Shown piece after piece: positions 8,112 to 16,223 of a stretch of DNA of 64,000 bases. The notes under the pieces were generated by a model. It was not told where the DNA came from and searched no databases. It worked only from the letters and a program-made list of their open reading frames with translations. The stretch is from Amycolatopsis cihanbeyliensis (GTDB lineage Bacteria > Actinomycetota > Actinomycetes > Mycobacteriales > Pseudonocardiaceae), in the NCBI RefSeq assembly GCF_006715045.1, contig NZ_VFML01000001.1, positions 1,828,501 through 1,892,500 on the forward strand, written 5' to 3'. Numbering within the stretch: the stretch's first letter is position 1; each line of letters starts with the position of its first letter. A program made the translations under genes and the position numbers.

Positions 8112-9780
8112 GCCCGCGTACCCGCTCGCACCCGCCGTACCCATTCCCGCACCATGCCGTCGAGCACCGGCAGCGGCACGGAGCCACCGCCGAGCACGAC
8201 GTCGTGGAAGTCCCGGATGTCGAAGTCCGCGCCCAGCGCCCGTTCCGCCTCCGCCCGGATCCGCTGGATCTCCAGCCTGCCCACCATGTACGACAACGCC
8301 TGCCCCGGCCACGCGATATAGCGATCCACCTCGGACTCGATCTCCACCGGCCCAGCGGCGTGTTCCGCACCAGGAAGTCCACCGCCTGCTCGCGGCTCCA
8401 TCCCTTGGCGTGCAGCCCGGTGTCCACCACCAGCCGCCCGGCACGGAGGGAATCGAGGGAGAGCATGCCGAGCAGCGCGACCTCATCGGAGTACAGATCC
8501 ATCTCGCGGGCCAGCCGCTCGGTGTACAGGCCCCAGCCCTCGTTGTACGCGGGGAAACTGCTCACCCTGCGCAGCAACGGCAGGTCGTGCAGCCGGAGCG
8601 CGATGCAGGACTGGAAGTGGTGCCCGGGAATCACCTCGTGGAAGGCGGTGGCCTCACAGGTGTGCCGGAACCGTTCGGTCACCTGGTAGGTGTTCGCGAA
8701 GTACGTCCCCGGGCGACTGCCGTCGGCGGACGGCCAGAAGTAGTACGCCAGCGGCGCGTTCGGGCCGTCGGCCTCGGGCACCGGGCGCACCACCCAGGGA
8801 TCGGGCGGGATGTGCCGGAACCAGTCCGGTGCCGCGCTCTCCGCCCTGCTGATCGCCGCCCGCGCCCCGTCCAGCAACTCCTGCTCGTCGTTCCAGCGCA
8901 ACGCCGGGTCGGTACGCAGCCGGTGGAAGATCTCCTCGATGTCGGCCGTGCCGAACACCCGCCGCCCGATCTCGGCGTATTCCCTGGCCAGGTCCTCCAC
9001 CAGGCGCAGCCCCGTCTCGTGCAGCCGCGCCGGGTCCACCTCGACGGAGGTACGCGCGCGGGCCAGGGTGGCGTAGATCCGCTCGCCGTCCGGCAACCAG
9101 CAGGCACCCGGCCGGTCCGGTGGCCTGCCGCGCGCCGCGATCTCGGTCGCCACCCCGTCCCGGTAACGCTGGAACGCGGGCCGCACCACCCGCTCGAGGA
9201 GTTCCGCGCGCCGCCGCTCGAACTCGGCACTCGGCGCCTCCTGGCGAAGCAACGGGTCCGCGGCGGGCTCGGCCAGATACTGGTCGAGCCGCCGCACCGC
9301 CGCGTCGACCTGGTGACCGACCGGAACCAGACCGCCGGCCACGCCGGCGCGATGCCGACCCAATGCCTGCTCGAGGTAGGCCGGGATGCTCGCCAACCGG
9401 TCGAGATGCGCGCGCCCCTCGTCCTCTCCGGTGACCGCGAGCAGCGGCAGCCGGGTGAGCAGGTCGGCGGCCGGCGAGACGAACAGGTCACTGACCGCGA
9501 ACTCGATGAACCTGCTGTCGATATCGTCGATGCCGACGCCGGCCATGGCGATCGCCACGTCGCGGGTGATCCGGTCCTGCGCGGCCAGCCCCTCCGGCGC
9601 GATGGCCTCGGCGCGAGCCCGTAGCGCCGCCAGATCCGCGCGCAGCGCGGCTTCGGCCTGCGCGCTGAGCTCGCCCACCCCCGGTCGGGGCTGCTCGAAC
9701 CCCAGTACCGCGGGCCACAGCGGCTCCGCGTGGAACAGGGTGTCGACCAGCTCATCGGCGAGTGAGCTCACGTCAGTCAT
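8108..9780 (-). pseudogene. DUF885 family gene, copy 2, broken by a 1-base frameshift
   Basis: Reads well as a DUF885 protein from MTDVSSLADELVD (ATG 9780) through AFHEVIPGHHFQ to FLVRNTPLG. The expected continuation [16 protein letters not shown] then appears in another frame and runs to a TGA at 8108. The whole span is 1673 nt, one short of 558 codons. Aligned with copy 1, one base is missing at about 8346-8353. Without the frameshift the stop would overlap copy 1's ATG as ATGA. As sequenced, the product loses its last ~80 residues and gains an unrelated Arg/Ser-rich tail. A sequencing error in a C/G run is a real alternative. Confidence 0.8.
8202..8343. repeat. Near-identical tract shared by the two DUF885 genes (repeat copy 2)
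   Basis: Partner of the tract at 6511-6652. It ends only a few bases before the single-base deletion that breaks copy 2, so the conversion junction and the lesion may be one event. Confidence 0.8.
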
Positions 9781-9859
9781 CAGGAATCCCCAGTATCTCG
9801 ACGGTGCTGCTCGCCGAGCCTAGATCGAGCCGGGTACTTTTCGCCAAGGCCGGCCCCGG

Positions 9860-9884
9860 CCCCGGCCGCGGCCTTCGGCCGGGG
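9860..9884. other. Strong GC hairpin in a divergent intergenic region
   Basis: CCCCGGCCG-cggcctt-CGGCCGGGG, a perfect 9-bp stem with a 7-base loop, in the gap between the DUF885 copy 2 start (minus) and the HTH/Pro-rich gene (plus). Both neighbours are transcribed away from it, so it does not terminate either one. Its role is unknown. Confidence 0.4.
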
Positions 9885-9928
9885 CGCGCCACGCATCACC
9901 TCTCGCGCGCACCCCCGGAAACAGCGTC

Positions 9929-9934
9929 TAGGCT
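9929..9934 (+). promoter_or_regulatory. Promoter -10 element for a leaderless mRNA
   Basis: TAGGCT (TAnnnT type) lies seven bases before the GTG at 9942 and there is no Shine-Dalgarno. This spacing puts transcription start at or next to the start codon, the usual actinobacterial leaderless arrangement. No convincing -35 is seen. Confidence 0.5.
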
Positions 9935-9941
9935 CGAACCC

Positions 9942-10958
9942 GTGGCCGTAACCGATCCCGTCGACGCCCGACTGCTCGCCGCGCTGGCCGAGGTCGGCAA
10001 GGCAGCCGTGCACGAGCTGGCCGCCAGGGTCGGGATGGACCCGAAGGAGGTCGCCTACCGGCTGGTGGGGTTGTCCGCGACCGGGTTGCCGTTGCTCGTC
10101 GGCGTGGAGAGTGACCCGCAGGGTATCCGCGCCGCGCTCGCCGGGCCGGGCGGCAGGCCCGCGCCACCGCACCAGGGCACCCCGCCGCACTCGGGCCCGC
10201 CGCCCGTTCACGGTGCGCCTTCCGGTGCCTACCCGGTGCACGGCACGCCGAGCGGTCAGCACCCCGTACCCGGTCCCCCGAGCGGACCGCACCAGGCGTA
10301 CGGCACACCCTCAGGGCAGTACCCTGTGCACGGCACGCCGTCCGGCCAGTACCAGCCGCCACCGCCGCAGCACCCCGCGCCACCCATGCGGCAGGCGCAG
10401 CCCGCTCCCCCGGGCCCGGCGGCACCACCCGCGCCCGGCGATCCGCTGATGAGCACCTGGGGACCACCGCAGAGCGCGTCCTGGGCCCGCGGCGACCAGC
10501 AGGCCCCTGCTCAGCCCCAGCCACCGGCCGCCGGGGCACGCGGCGGGCGCACCGGGGACACGCTGGAGACCCAGGGGCTGGAGGGCGAACGGGTGGCCGT
10601 CCAACTGCTGGAAGTGCAGGACCCTGCCGACTACCTGTTCGGTGCCGCGGGCTACCGGCTCGAGGAGGGCGAACGCTCGATCGTGGTGCACACCGAGATG
10701 TCCAATCGCGGGCAGATCCCGTTCGCCTCGCTGCCGGACAACTACCTCGAACTGCTCACCGAGGACGGCAGGGCCGTGGGCAAGGCACCGGTCGCACTGT
10801 CCTCGCGCCAGCCGTACAAGATCGGCGTGCAACCGGGCGAGACCGCGGGCGGGCACACCGTGTACGTGCTGCCCGAGGCGACCAGGGTGGTCGCCGTACG
10901 GTGGAGCCCGCGCCCTGAGCCCGATGAGCGCACCCTCACCTGGTCCCTCGAGGACTGA
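9942..10958 (+). CDS. AsnC-type HTH protein with Pro-rich repeats and a C-terminal beta-domain
   Basis: A 338-aa protein in three parts. Residues 5-50 (DARLLAALAEVGKAAVHELAARVG...) resemble the AsnC/Lrp winged HTH. Residues about 65-200 are Pro/Gly/His-rich with four or five imperfect copies of HGTPSGQYPV. Residues about 205-338 form a compact domain (TLETQGLEGERVAVQLLEV... to TLTWSLED) that looks like an extracellular DUF4352-type beta-sandwich but has no membrane segment before it. The GTG at 9942 is set by the leaderless promoter signal. The function is unknown; an HTH fused to such a domain through a low-complexity linker is unusual. The methyltransferase gene follows 41 bp downstream. 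Confidence 0.75.
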   Translation: MAVTDPVDARLLAALAEVGKAAVHELAARVGMDPKEVAYRLVGLSATGLPLLVGVESDPQGIRAALAGPGGRPAPPHQGTPPHSGPPPVHGAPSGAYPVHGTPSGQHPVPGPPSGPHQAYGTPSGQYPVHGTPSGQYQPPPPQHPAPPMRQAQPAPPGPAAPPAPGDPLMSTWGPPQSASWARGDQQAPAQPQPPAAGARGGRTGDTLETQGLEGERVAVQLLEVQDPADYLFGAAGYRLEEGERSIVVHTEMSNRGQIPFASLPDNYLELLTEDGRAVGKAPVALSSRQPYKIGVQPGETAGGHTVYVLPEATRVVAVRWSPRPEPDERTLTWSLED

Positions 10959-10999
10959 GTTCGGTCGCCACCCCGAGCGGGAACTGCTAGGCAGGCCCG

Positions 11000-11740
11000 A
11001 TGCCGGATCACCTGTTCGCCGACCCCGGCCTTGCCGCCCTGTACGACCGATTCCACCCCTGGCGGGCGAGTGGGGACCTGGACTTCTACCTGCCGATGGT
11101 GCTGGCCGCGGAGTCGGTGCTGGACGTCGGCTGCGGGACCGGGATGCTGCTGCACGCCGCCAGGCGGGCCGGGCACACCGGCCGGTTGTGCGGGCTCGAC
11201 CCGGCGGCCGGGATGCTGGAGCGGGCACGCACGCGAACCGATATCGAATGGCTCCTGGGTGACCTGGGCTCGGTCCCCTTCGACCGGGAGTTCGGCCTGG
11301 TCGTGATGAGCGGGCACGCCTTCCAGGTGTTCGTCACCGACGAGGAACTACTCACCTCGCTCGCCGCCATCCGTTCGGCCCTCACCGCACAGGGGCGCTT
11401 CGCCTTCGATACCCGCAACCCCGGGGCCAGGGCATGGGAACGCTGGACGCCGGACCACGTCAAGGAGATCACCGACGCCTCCGGCGCGCTGGTCCGGATG
11501 TGGAACGAGGTGGACACCCCGGTCACCGGGGATGTCGTCCGGTTCACCACCAAGGTCACCAGCCCGTCGTGGAGCGGTCCGCAGGTCAGCCGCAGCACCT
11601 TGCGGTTCCTGGACACCGGCGGGTTGTCCAGCTTCCTCACCGAGGCCGGACTGGTCATCGCGGAACAGTTCGGGGACTGGGCGGGTAACCCGCTCACCGC
11701 CTCCAGCCCGGAGATCATCACCGTCGCCCGGCGCGCCTGA
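11000..11740 (+). CDS. Class I SAM-dependent methyltransferase
   Basis: A 246-aa cytosolic methyltransferase. VLDVGCGTGMLL (about 35-46) is the SAM-binding motif I, GLDPAAGMLERAR carries the acidic ribose-binding residue of motif II, and LGDLGSVPF is motif III. The N-terminus LADPGLAALYDRFHP resembles small-molecule methyltransferases of the methyltransf_25 type. The substrate cannot be deduced. No Shine-Dalgarno precedes the ATG at 11000; a TAGGCA six bases upstream may indicate a leaderless start, although its last base is off consensus. It lies between two unrelated genes on the same strand. Confidence 0.82.
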   Translation: MPDHLFADPGLAALYDRFHPWRASGDLDFYLPMVLAAESVLDVGCGTGMLLHAARRAGHTGRLCGLDPAAGMLERARTRTDIEWLLGDLGSVPFDREFGLVVMSGHAFQVFVTDEELLTSLAAIRSALTAQGRFAFDTRNPGARAWERWTPDHVKEITDASGALVRMWNEVDTPVTGDVVRFTTKVTSPSWSGPQVSRSTLRFLDTGGLSSFLTEAGLVIAEQFGDWAGNPLTASSPEIITVARRA

Positions 11741-11777
11741 AGTCGAGGTGTCCCCCGATAGATCACCCGATCGTGGC

Positions 11778-11793
11778 TCGAACATACGGTCGA
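11778..11793. promoter_or_regulatory. LexA/SOS box
   Basis: TCGAAC-ATAC-GGTCGA matches the mycobacterial LexA box TCGAAC-N4-GTTCGA at 11 of 12 fixed positions. It lies just upstream of a -10 element (TATGGT, 11802-11807) and the GTG start of the DUF222/HNH gene, so bound LexA would block that promoter. Several mycobacterial genes of the same 13E12/DUF222 family are known to be LexA-controlled, which fits. Confidence 0.72.
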
Positions 11794-11801
11794 GTATACG
11801 G

Positions 11802-11807
11802 TATGGT
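11802..11807 (+). promoter_or_regulatory. Promoter -10 element for the DUF222/HNH gene
   Basis: TATGGT ends six bases before the GTG at 11814 with no ribosome site between, implying a leaderless transcript. The SOS box ends eight bases upstream of it, overlapping the -35/spacer region. Confidence 0.5.
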
Positions 11808-11813
11808 GAAGCC

Positions 11814-13064
11814 GTGAGCAGGGCTTTCGGCATCGACACCTCCCGCATGGGCGAGGAGGAACTACTGGCCACGCTGGACGAGATCGAACAGCGGCGGCGG
11901 GCCGACTATGCCCGAGAGCTGGCGGTCCTGGCGGAGTTGGACGGCCGCACCACCGCCGGGCGGCGGGGGTATCGGGATGTGGCCGTGTTGACGTGGGAGA
12001 TCCTGCGCATCAACGCTTATGACGCCCGGCAACGGGTGGCCCACGCCCGAACAGCGGTGGCCCGACACGGCCCCACCGGTACCCCGCTGAAGCCGGACCT
12101 GCCCGAGGTGGGTGCCGCCGTGGCGGAGGGCGCGATCGGGCCCGAACATGAGGAGGCCATCCGCGCCACCATGGCCAGGTTTCCGCGGCCGGTGAGCCTG
12201 CCCGACCGGGAACACGCCGAGGCGCTGCTGACCACAGCCGCCCGGGAATACGAACCCCACACCGTGACCGCGCTGGGGCGAGAGATCGTGGCCCGCCTGA
12301 ACCAGGACGGAAACCCACCCACCGAACACCACCTGACGCGGCCCACCCGGTTTCTGGACTGGCGCGACACCCAAGGTGGACGCCTACGCGGCACCTTCGA
12401 GTTGGATGCCGAGACCGCGGCGTTGGTGACCGGCCTGATCGAACCCCGCGCCAAGCCCCACAGCAGCCCCGAGGAACCCGACCGGCGCAGCAAACACCAG
12501 CGGCAAGGCGACGCGTCCGCCGACATGCTCCGGGCCGCGGCCCGATGCCCGGACGACGGACCCACCGAACCCGGCGAACCCGTCACCGTCATGGTCTCGA
12601 TCACCCCGGACGACCTCAAACACGGCACCGGCCACGGGCTCCTGCACGGGCAGGAATCGCACTCCGCCACCCAGATCCGGCGCATAGCCTGCGATACCTA
12701 CGTGGCGCCCGCCCTACTGGGCAGCACCGGCGAGATCCTGAACATCGGGCAGAAACACCGCACCATCCCCCTCACCATCCGCCGAGCCCTGATCCTGCGA
12801 GACAACGGGTGCACGTTCCCCGACCACCGCCGCAAACCCAAACAATGCCAAGCACACCTGATCTTCCGGGCCAACGGCGGCCCGACCGCACTACACAACC
12901 TGACACTGCTATACCCCCATCATCACCACAACCTGATCCACCACACCGAATGGCACATCCGGATCCGCAACGGACTACCAGAGTTCATCCCACCCACCTT
13001 CCTGCACCCGAAACGAAAACCCAGACGCAACCTCCTCCACCGCCAAGGAAAGGAGGTCGTATGA
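11814..13064 (+). CDS. DUF222 / HNH-type protein (13E12 repeat family), HNH site degenerate
   Basis: A 416-aa protein with an N-terminal DUF222 helical domain (about 10-310) and a C-terminal HNH-like module (about 330-375). The family usually reads CTFPGC..P, AHHI and LC..HHH. Here these are CTFPDHRRKP, AHLI and LLYPHHHHNLIHH, so the zinc-ligand cysteines and one active-site His are replaced while the surrounding residues are kept. It may be an inactive or altered nuclease. The GTG at 11814 follows a -10 element and LexA box, predicting induction by DNA damage. The C-terminus is Lys/Arg-rich. It converges on rluD with 2 bp between stops. Confidence 0.82.
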   Translation: MSRAFGIDTSRMGEEELLATLDEIEQRRRADYARELAVLAELDGRTTAGRRGYRDVAVLTWEILRINAYDARQRVAHARTAVARHGPTGTPLKPDLPEVGAAVAEGAIGPEHEEAIRATMARFPRPVSLPDREHAEALLTTAAREYEPHTVTALGREIVARLNQDGNPPTEHHLTRPTRFLDWRDTQGGRLRGTFELDAETAALVTGLIEPRAKPHSSPEEPDRRSKHQRQGDASADMLRAAARCPDDGPTEPGEPVTVMVSITPDDLKHGTGHGLLHGQESHSATQIRRIACDTYVAPALLGSTGEILNIGQKHRTIPLTIRRALILRDNGCTFPDHRRKPKQCQAHLIFRANGGPTALHNLTLLYPHHHHNLIHHTEWHIRIRNGLPEFIPPTFLHPKRKPRRNLLHRQGKEVV

Positions 13065-13066
13065 GT

Positions 13067-13993
13067 TCAGGACTCGGCCCGCAAGGTATCGACTGCGGCC
13101 GCGAGGTCGGCGGGGTACTCGCTGGTGAACTCCACCCGACGACCGTCGGCGGGGTGCGCGAAACCCAGCGTCCTGGCGTGCAGCCACTGCCTGCTCAGGC
13201 TCAGCCTGCGGGCCAGCACGGGGTCGGCACCGTAGGTCAGGTCACCCACGCACGGGTGGCGCAGGGCGGAGAAGTGCACCCGGATCTGGTGCGTGCGCCC
13301 GGTTTCCAGTTTGACGTCCACCAGGGAGGCCGCCCGGAAGGCCTCGATGACCTCGTAGTGCGTGATGCTCGGCCGCCCACCCGCGACCACGGCGAACTTG
13401 TGGTCCTGCCGGGGATGGCGGTCGATCGGCGCGTCGATCGTGCCGCGGGTCGGGTCCGGGTGCCCCTGCACCAGCGCGTGGTAGCCCTTGTCCACGGTGC
13501 GCTCCTTGAACGCGCGTTTGAGCACGGTGTACGCCTGCTCGCTCGCGGCGACCACCATCACGCCGGTGGTGCCCGCGTCCAGCCGGTGCACCACGCCCTG
13601 CCGCTCGGCCGCGCCGGAGGTGGAGATCCGCAGCCCCGCCGCGGCGAGGCCACCCACCACGGTGGGGCCGGTCCAACCGGGACTGGGGTGCACTGCGACG
13701 CCGACCGGCTTGTCCACCACCACGATGTCCTCGTCGGTGTGCAGGATCCGCATACCCTCGACCGGCTCGGCGACCACGGACGGCGGCTGCTCCGGCTCCG
13801 GCAGCGTCACCTCCAGCAGCCCGCCCGCCGTGAGCCGGTCCGACTTGCCCGCATGCCGACCGTCCAGCAACACGTCACCGGACTCGGCGAGCTCGGCGAC
13901 CGCCGTGCGGGACAGTCCCAGCAGCTTCGCCAACCCGGCATCCACCCGCATCCCGTCCAGCCCGTCCGGGACCGGCAGCATCCGCGCGGTCAC
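13067..13993 (-). CDS. rluD: Ribosomal large-subunit pseudouridine synthase, RluD family
   Basis: A 308-aa RluA/RluD-type enzyme isomerising uridines in 23S rRNA. The N-terminal S4 RNA-binding domain is about 14-75 ([20 protein letters not shown]). The catalytic domain carries [15 protein letters not shown], whose Asp is the catalytic residue, and [12 protein letters not shown]. Most relatives read HRLDxxTSG, and here TTG replaces TSG, a mild change. The GTG start overlaps the lspA stop (GTGA at 13990-13993), so the two are co-translated, as is common in actinobacteria. Confidence 0.92.
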   Translation of the reverse strand: MTARMLPVPDGLDGMRVDAGLAKLLGLSRTAVAELAESGDVLLDGRHAGKSDRLTAGGLLEVTLPEPEQPPSVVAEPVEGMRILHTDEDIVVVDKPVGVAVHPSPGWTGPTVVGGLAAAGLRISTSGAAERQGVVHRLDAGTTGVMVVAASEQAYTVLKRAFKERTVDKGYHALVQGHPDPTRGTIDAPIDRHPRQDHKFAVVAGGRPSITHYEVIEAFRAASLVDVKLETGRTHQIRVHFSALRHPCVGDLTYGADPVLARRLSLSRQWLHARTLGFAHPADGRRVEFTSEYPADLAAAVDTLRAES

Positions 13994-14616
13994 GACTCGT
14001 CCCGTTCCGCCGACGCCCGCGACGTGCCGGCCTTCCGGGGGGAGCTCCCGTCGTAGTCCTTGCCGAACAGGGACAGCAGCACGATCAGCACGGCGCCGAT
14101 CGAGATCGCCGAGTCGGCGACGTTGAACACCGGGAAGAAGTCCCCGTTCGGGGCGAACACCGACACGAAGTCGACCACGTGGCCCTGCAGCGGCCCGGGG
14201 GCGCGGAAGATCCGGTCTGCCAGGTTGCCCAGCGCGCCGCCGAGGACCAGGCCGAGGCCGATCGCCCAGCCGACCGAGCGCAGCCGCCTGGCCAGCCAGA
14301 TGATCGCGACGACCACCCCGATCGCGACCAGGGCGAGCACCCAGGTCATCCCGGTGGCCATCGAGAAGGCGGCGCCGGGATTGCGCACGAGTTGCAGGTA
14401 CACGGCCCCGCCGAGGATCCGGACCGGGGCGCTGCCCTCCAGGTTCACCGTGGCGAGCACCTTGGTGACCAGATCCAGCACGAACACCAGGGGCGCGATC
14501 GCCGCGACGACGCCGATCCGCCGCGGCGGCAGCGGCTGCTCCGCGCCGGACTCGGCGGGCTCCTGCTCGTCCTCGGGCTGCGGCTGGTGATCGGTACTCA
14601 CCGGACCATTGTCCAC
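13990..14616 (-). CDS. lspA: Lipoprotein signal peptidase (signal peptidase II)
   Basis: Membrane aspartyl protease that cleaves prolipoprotein signal peptides before the lipidated Cys. About 208 aa: a hydrophilic Glu/Pro-rich N-terminal tail of ~32 residues, then four membrane segments. Family motifs are visible: [27 protein letters not shown] (first catalytic Asp), HVVDFVSV and FNVADSAI (second catalytic Asp). Substrates encoded in this window include MceE and the two small lipoproteins at 38-39 kb. The first GTG is at 14616; a GTG five codons later is also possible. It is followed by rluD with a 4-base overlap. Confidence 0.95.
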   Translation of the reverse strand: MDNGPVSTDHQPQPEDEQEPAESGAEQPLPPRRIGVVAAIAPLVFVLDLVTKVLATVNLEGSAPVRILGGAVYLQLVRNPGAAFSMATGMTWVLALVAIGVVVAIIWLARRLRSVGWAIGLGLVLGGALGNLADRIFRAPGPLQGHVVDFVSVFAPNGDFFPVFNVADSAISIGAVLIVLLSLFGKDYDGSSPRKAGTSRASAERDES

Positions 14617-14634
14617 GGCGGGCTCAGCGCACCG

Positions 14635-16014
14635 TCAGCATGGTGACCCCTCGCCCGCCAGGAACGAGGGCAGCGGCCTGGGGTCGGGGCTGGGTACCCA
14701 GCGGCCGTCCTGCTGCGCATAGCTCCACCGCGCCCCTCCGGTCACCAGCCCGCGCAGGGCGCGGGTCAACCGGTCGACATGGTCGACCGTCGTGCCGAGG
14801 CCGAGACTCACCCGCAGCGCCTGCCGGGCCGGCACCCCCGTACGGGCGATGAGCCCGCGGGTGGCGAGGTGGGCGCAGAACGCCCCGTCGCGCACCCCGA
14901 TACCGTGCTCGGCGGACAGGGCCGCGGCCAGCCAGCCGGGTTCGAACCCGTCGACCACCAGGCTCACCGTGCCCACCTGGTCGGCCGGGGCCACGGTGTC
15001 GGTGAACAAGCGCAACTCGGTGCTGCCGGGCACGGTCGCCAGCCCGCGCCGGAGCCGGGCGTGCAGCCGTCGCTCGTGCTCGGCGACGGCATCCCACCGC
15101 TGCGCGAGCTCCGCGCAGGCCACGCCCAGGGCGTATACCCCCACGGTGTTCGGCGAACCGGCCTCGTGCCGCTGCGGGCCGGAGTTCCACACCACCCCGA
15201 GTTCCGCACCCTGCCGTTCGACCGCCTTGCTCGCGCCGCCGCCCGCCAGGTACGGCGGTGCCGCGCGCAGCCAGTCGGCACGGCCGACGAGCGCGCCCGC
15301 GCCGAACGGCGCGTACAGCTTGTGCCCGGACAGCGCGAGGTAGTCGACGTCCAGCTCGCGCATCGAGATTCGCCGGTGCGGGGCCAGTTGCGCGGCGTCC
15401 AGGGCGATCCGCGCCCCGTGCCGCCTGGCGACCGCGGCCAGCTCGGCGACCGGGAACACCTCGCCGGTCACGTTGGACGCGCCGGTGACCACGAGCAGGC
15501 GAGGGCCTTCCTGGCAGGCGGCGAGCGCGGCATCCACGGCGGACACGGCCGCCGCCCGAGTCGCCGGGGTGCTGATCCGGTGCACGCGGGGCCCGCGCCA
15601 CGGCAGCAGGGCGGCGTGGTGCTCGGTGTCGAACACCACCACCGAGGTGCCCTTCGGCAGGCTGCGTGCCAGCAGGTTGAACGCGTCGGTGGTGTTGCGG
15701 GTGAACACCACCGCGTCCCTGGCGCGCGCGTCCACGAAACCGCGGAGGGTCTCCCTGGCCCGCTCGTAGACCCGGGTACAGACCTGGGAGGCGAATCCCG
15801 CGCCCCGGTGCACACTGGCGTACCAGGGCAGCAGCTCGTCCACGGCGTCCCGGACCACCTCAAGGCAGGGCGCGCTGGCCGCGTGGTCGAGATTGGCGTA
15901 ACCGACCCGCTCCCCGGTCACCAACGGCACCCGCAGCCCGGCCCCCACGACGGCCGGAACCTGGGGTGGAGCCGCGTTCGCGGTGGCGGGAAGAACATCG
16001 ATGGCGAGTGTCAT
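14635..16014 (-). CDS. Class V aminotransferase, cysteine desulfurase-like (SufS/Csd type)
   Basis: A 459-aa PLP enzyme of the cysteine desulfurase/selenocysteine lyase group. NLDHAASAPCLEVV near residue 41 is the family N-terminus, D206 in IALDAAQLAPH would bind the PLP nitrogen, and K232 in LALSGHKLYAPFGAG is the Schiff-base lysine. DGAFCAHLATR places a Cys where SufS has its persulfide cysteine. ATG 16014 has GGAGG six bases upstream. A SAM-IV riboswitch precedes it, so expression should fall when S-adenosylmethionine is plentiful, pointing to sulfur amino-acid metabolism rather than housekeeping Fe-S assembly. It is not in a suf operon. Confidence 0.87.
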   Translation of the reverse strand: MTLAIDVLPATANAAPPQVPAVVGAGLRVPLVTGERVGYANLDHAASAPCLEVVRDAVDELLPWYASVHRGAGFASQVCTRVYERARETLRGFVDARARDAVVFTRNTTDAFNLLARSLPKGTSVVVFDTEHHAALLPWRGPRVHRISTPATRAAAVSAVDAALAACQEGPRLLVVTGASNVTGEVFPVAELAAVARRHGARIALDAAQLAPHRRISMRELDVDYLALSGHKLYAPFGAGALVGRADWLRAAPPYLAGGGASKAVERQGAELGVVWNSGPQRHEAGSPNTVGVYALGVACAELAQRWDAVAEHERRLHARLRRGLATVPGSTELRLFTDTVAPADQVGTVSLVVDGFEPGWLAAALSAEHGIGVRDGAFCAHLATRGLIARTGVPARQALRVSLGLGTTVDHVDRLTRALRGLVTGGARWSYAQQDGRWVPSPDPRPLPSFLAGEGSPC

Positions 16015-16045
16015 GCCGGCCCTCCTCGGGTCAGGGACCCGTGAG

Positions 16046-16160
16046 GGTCCGCGCTTGCCAGCCGCGGACACGACCGGCCAGGTCCTCACCCGGAGCACCC
16101 CACCGCGGAAGGAGGGTTGCCGGCCAGCAAGCCGGGGCTTGACGCTGGCACTCATGACCT
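16046..16160 (-). promoter_or_regulatory. SAM-IV riboswitch
   Basis: Read on the minus strand the leader begins AGGTCATGAGTGCCAGC and continues CAAGCCCCGGCTTGCTGG, CCGGCAACCCTCC and GCGGTGGGGTGC, with GGTGAGGACCT closing P1. It ends with a hairpin flanking GGCAAGCGCGGACC. The order and loop sequences match the actinobacterial SAM-IV class. Downstream, a GGACCC-tcac-GGGTCC hairpin and a CCCTC run capable of pairing with the GGAGG ribosome site suggest translational control of the class V aminotransferase gene. The open frame that extends through it is not coding. Confidence 0.88.
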
Positions 16161-16223
16161 GCCGAAGAAGTTAACGGATACCGTCACACCCGCGCGAGCC
16201 TGTTTCGCTCGGTGAGACGACCG

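Noticed and set aside
8096..8689. Plus-strand open frame containing the same sequence block as a frame near 6.5 kb
   Set aside because: This is the antisense image of the shared DUF885 tract, not a duplicated gene.
10205..10350. Regular repeats that could suggest a CRISPR array
   Set aside because: They are short coding repeats of a Pro-rich linker with no constant repeat/spacer structure. No CRISPR array or cas gene is present.
12545..14056. 503-codon plus-strand frame running from the HNH gene across rluD
   Set aside because: It is out of frame with the DUF222/HNH protein and antisense to rluD, whose catalytic motifs are intact.
16015..16155. N-terminal extension of the class V aminotransferase to an upstream ATG
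   Set aside because: This stretch is the SAM-IV riboswitch, and the true ATG at 16014 has its own GGAGG.
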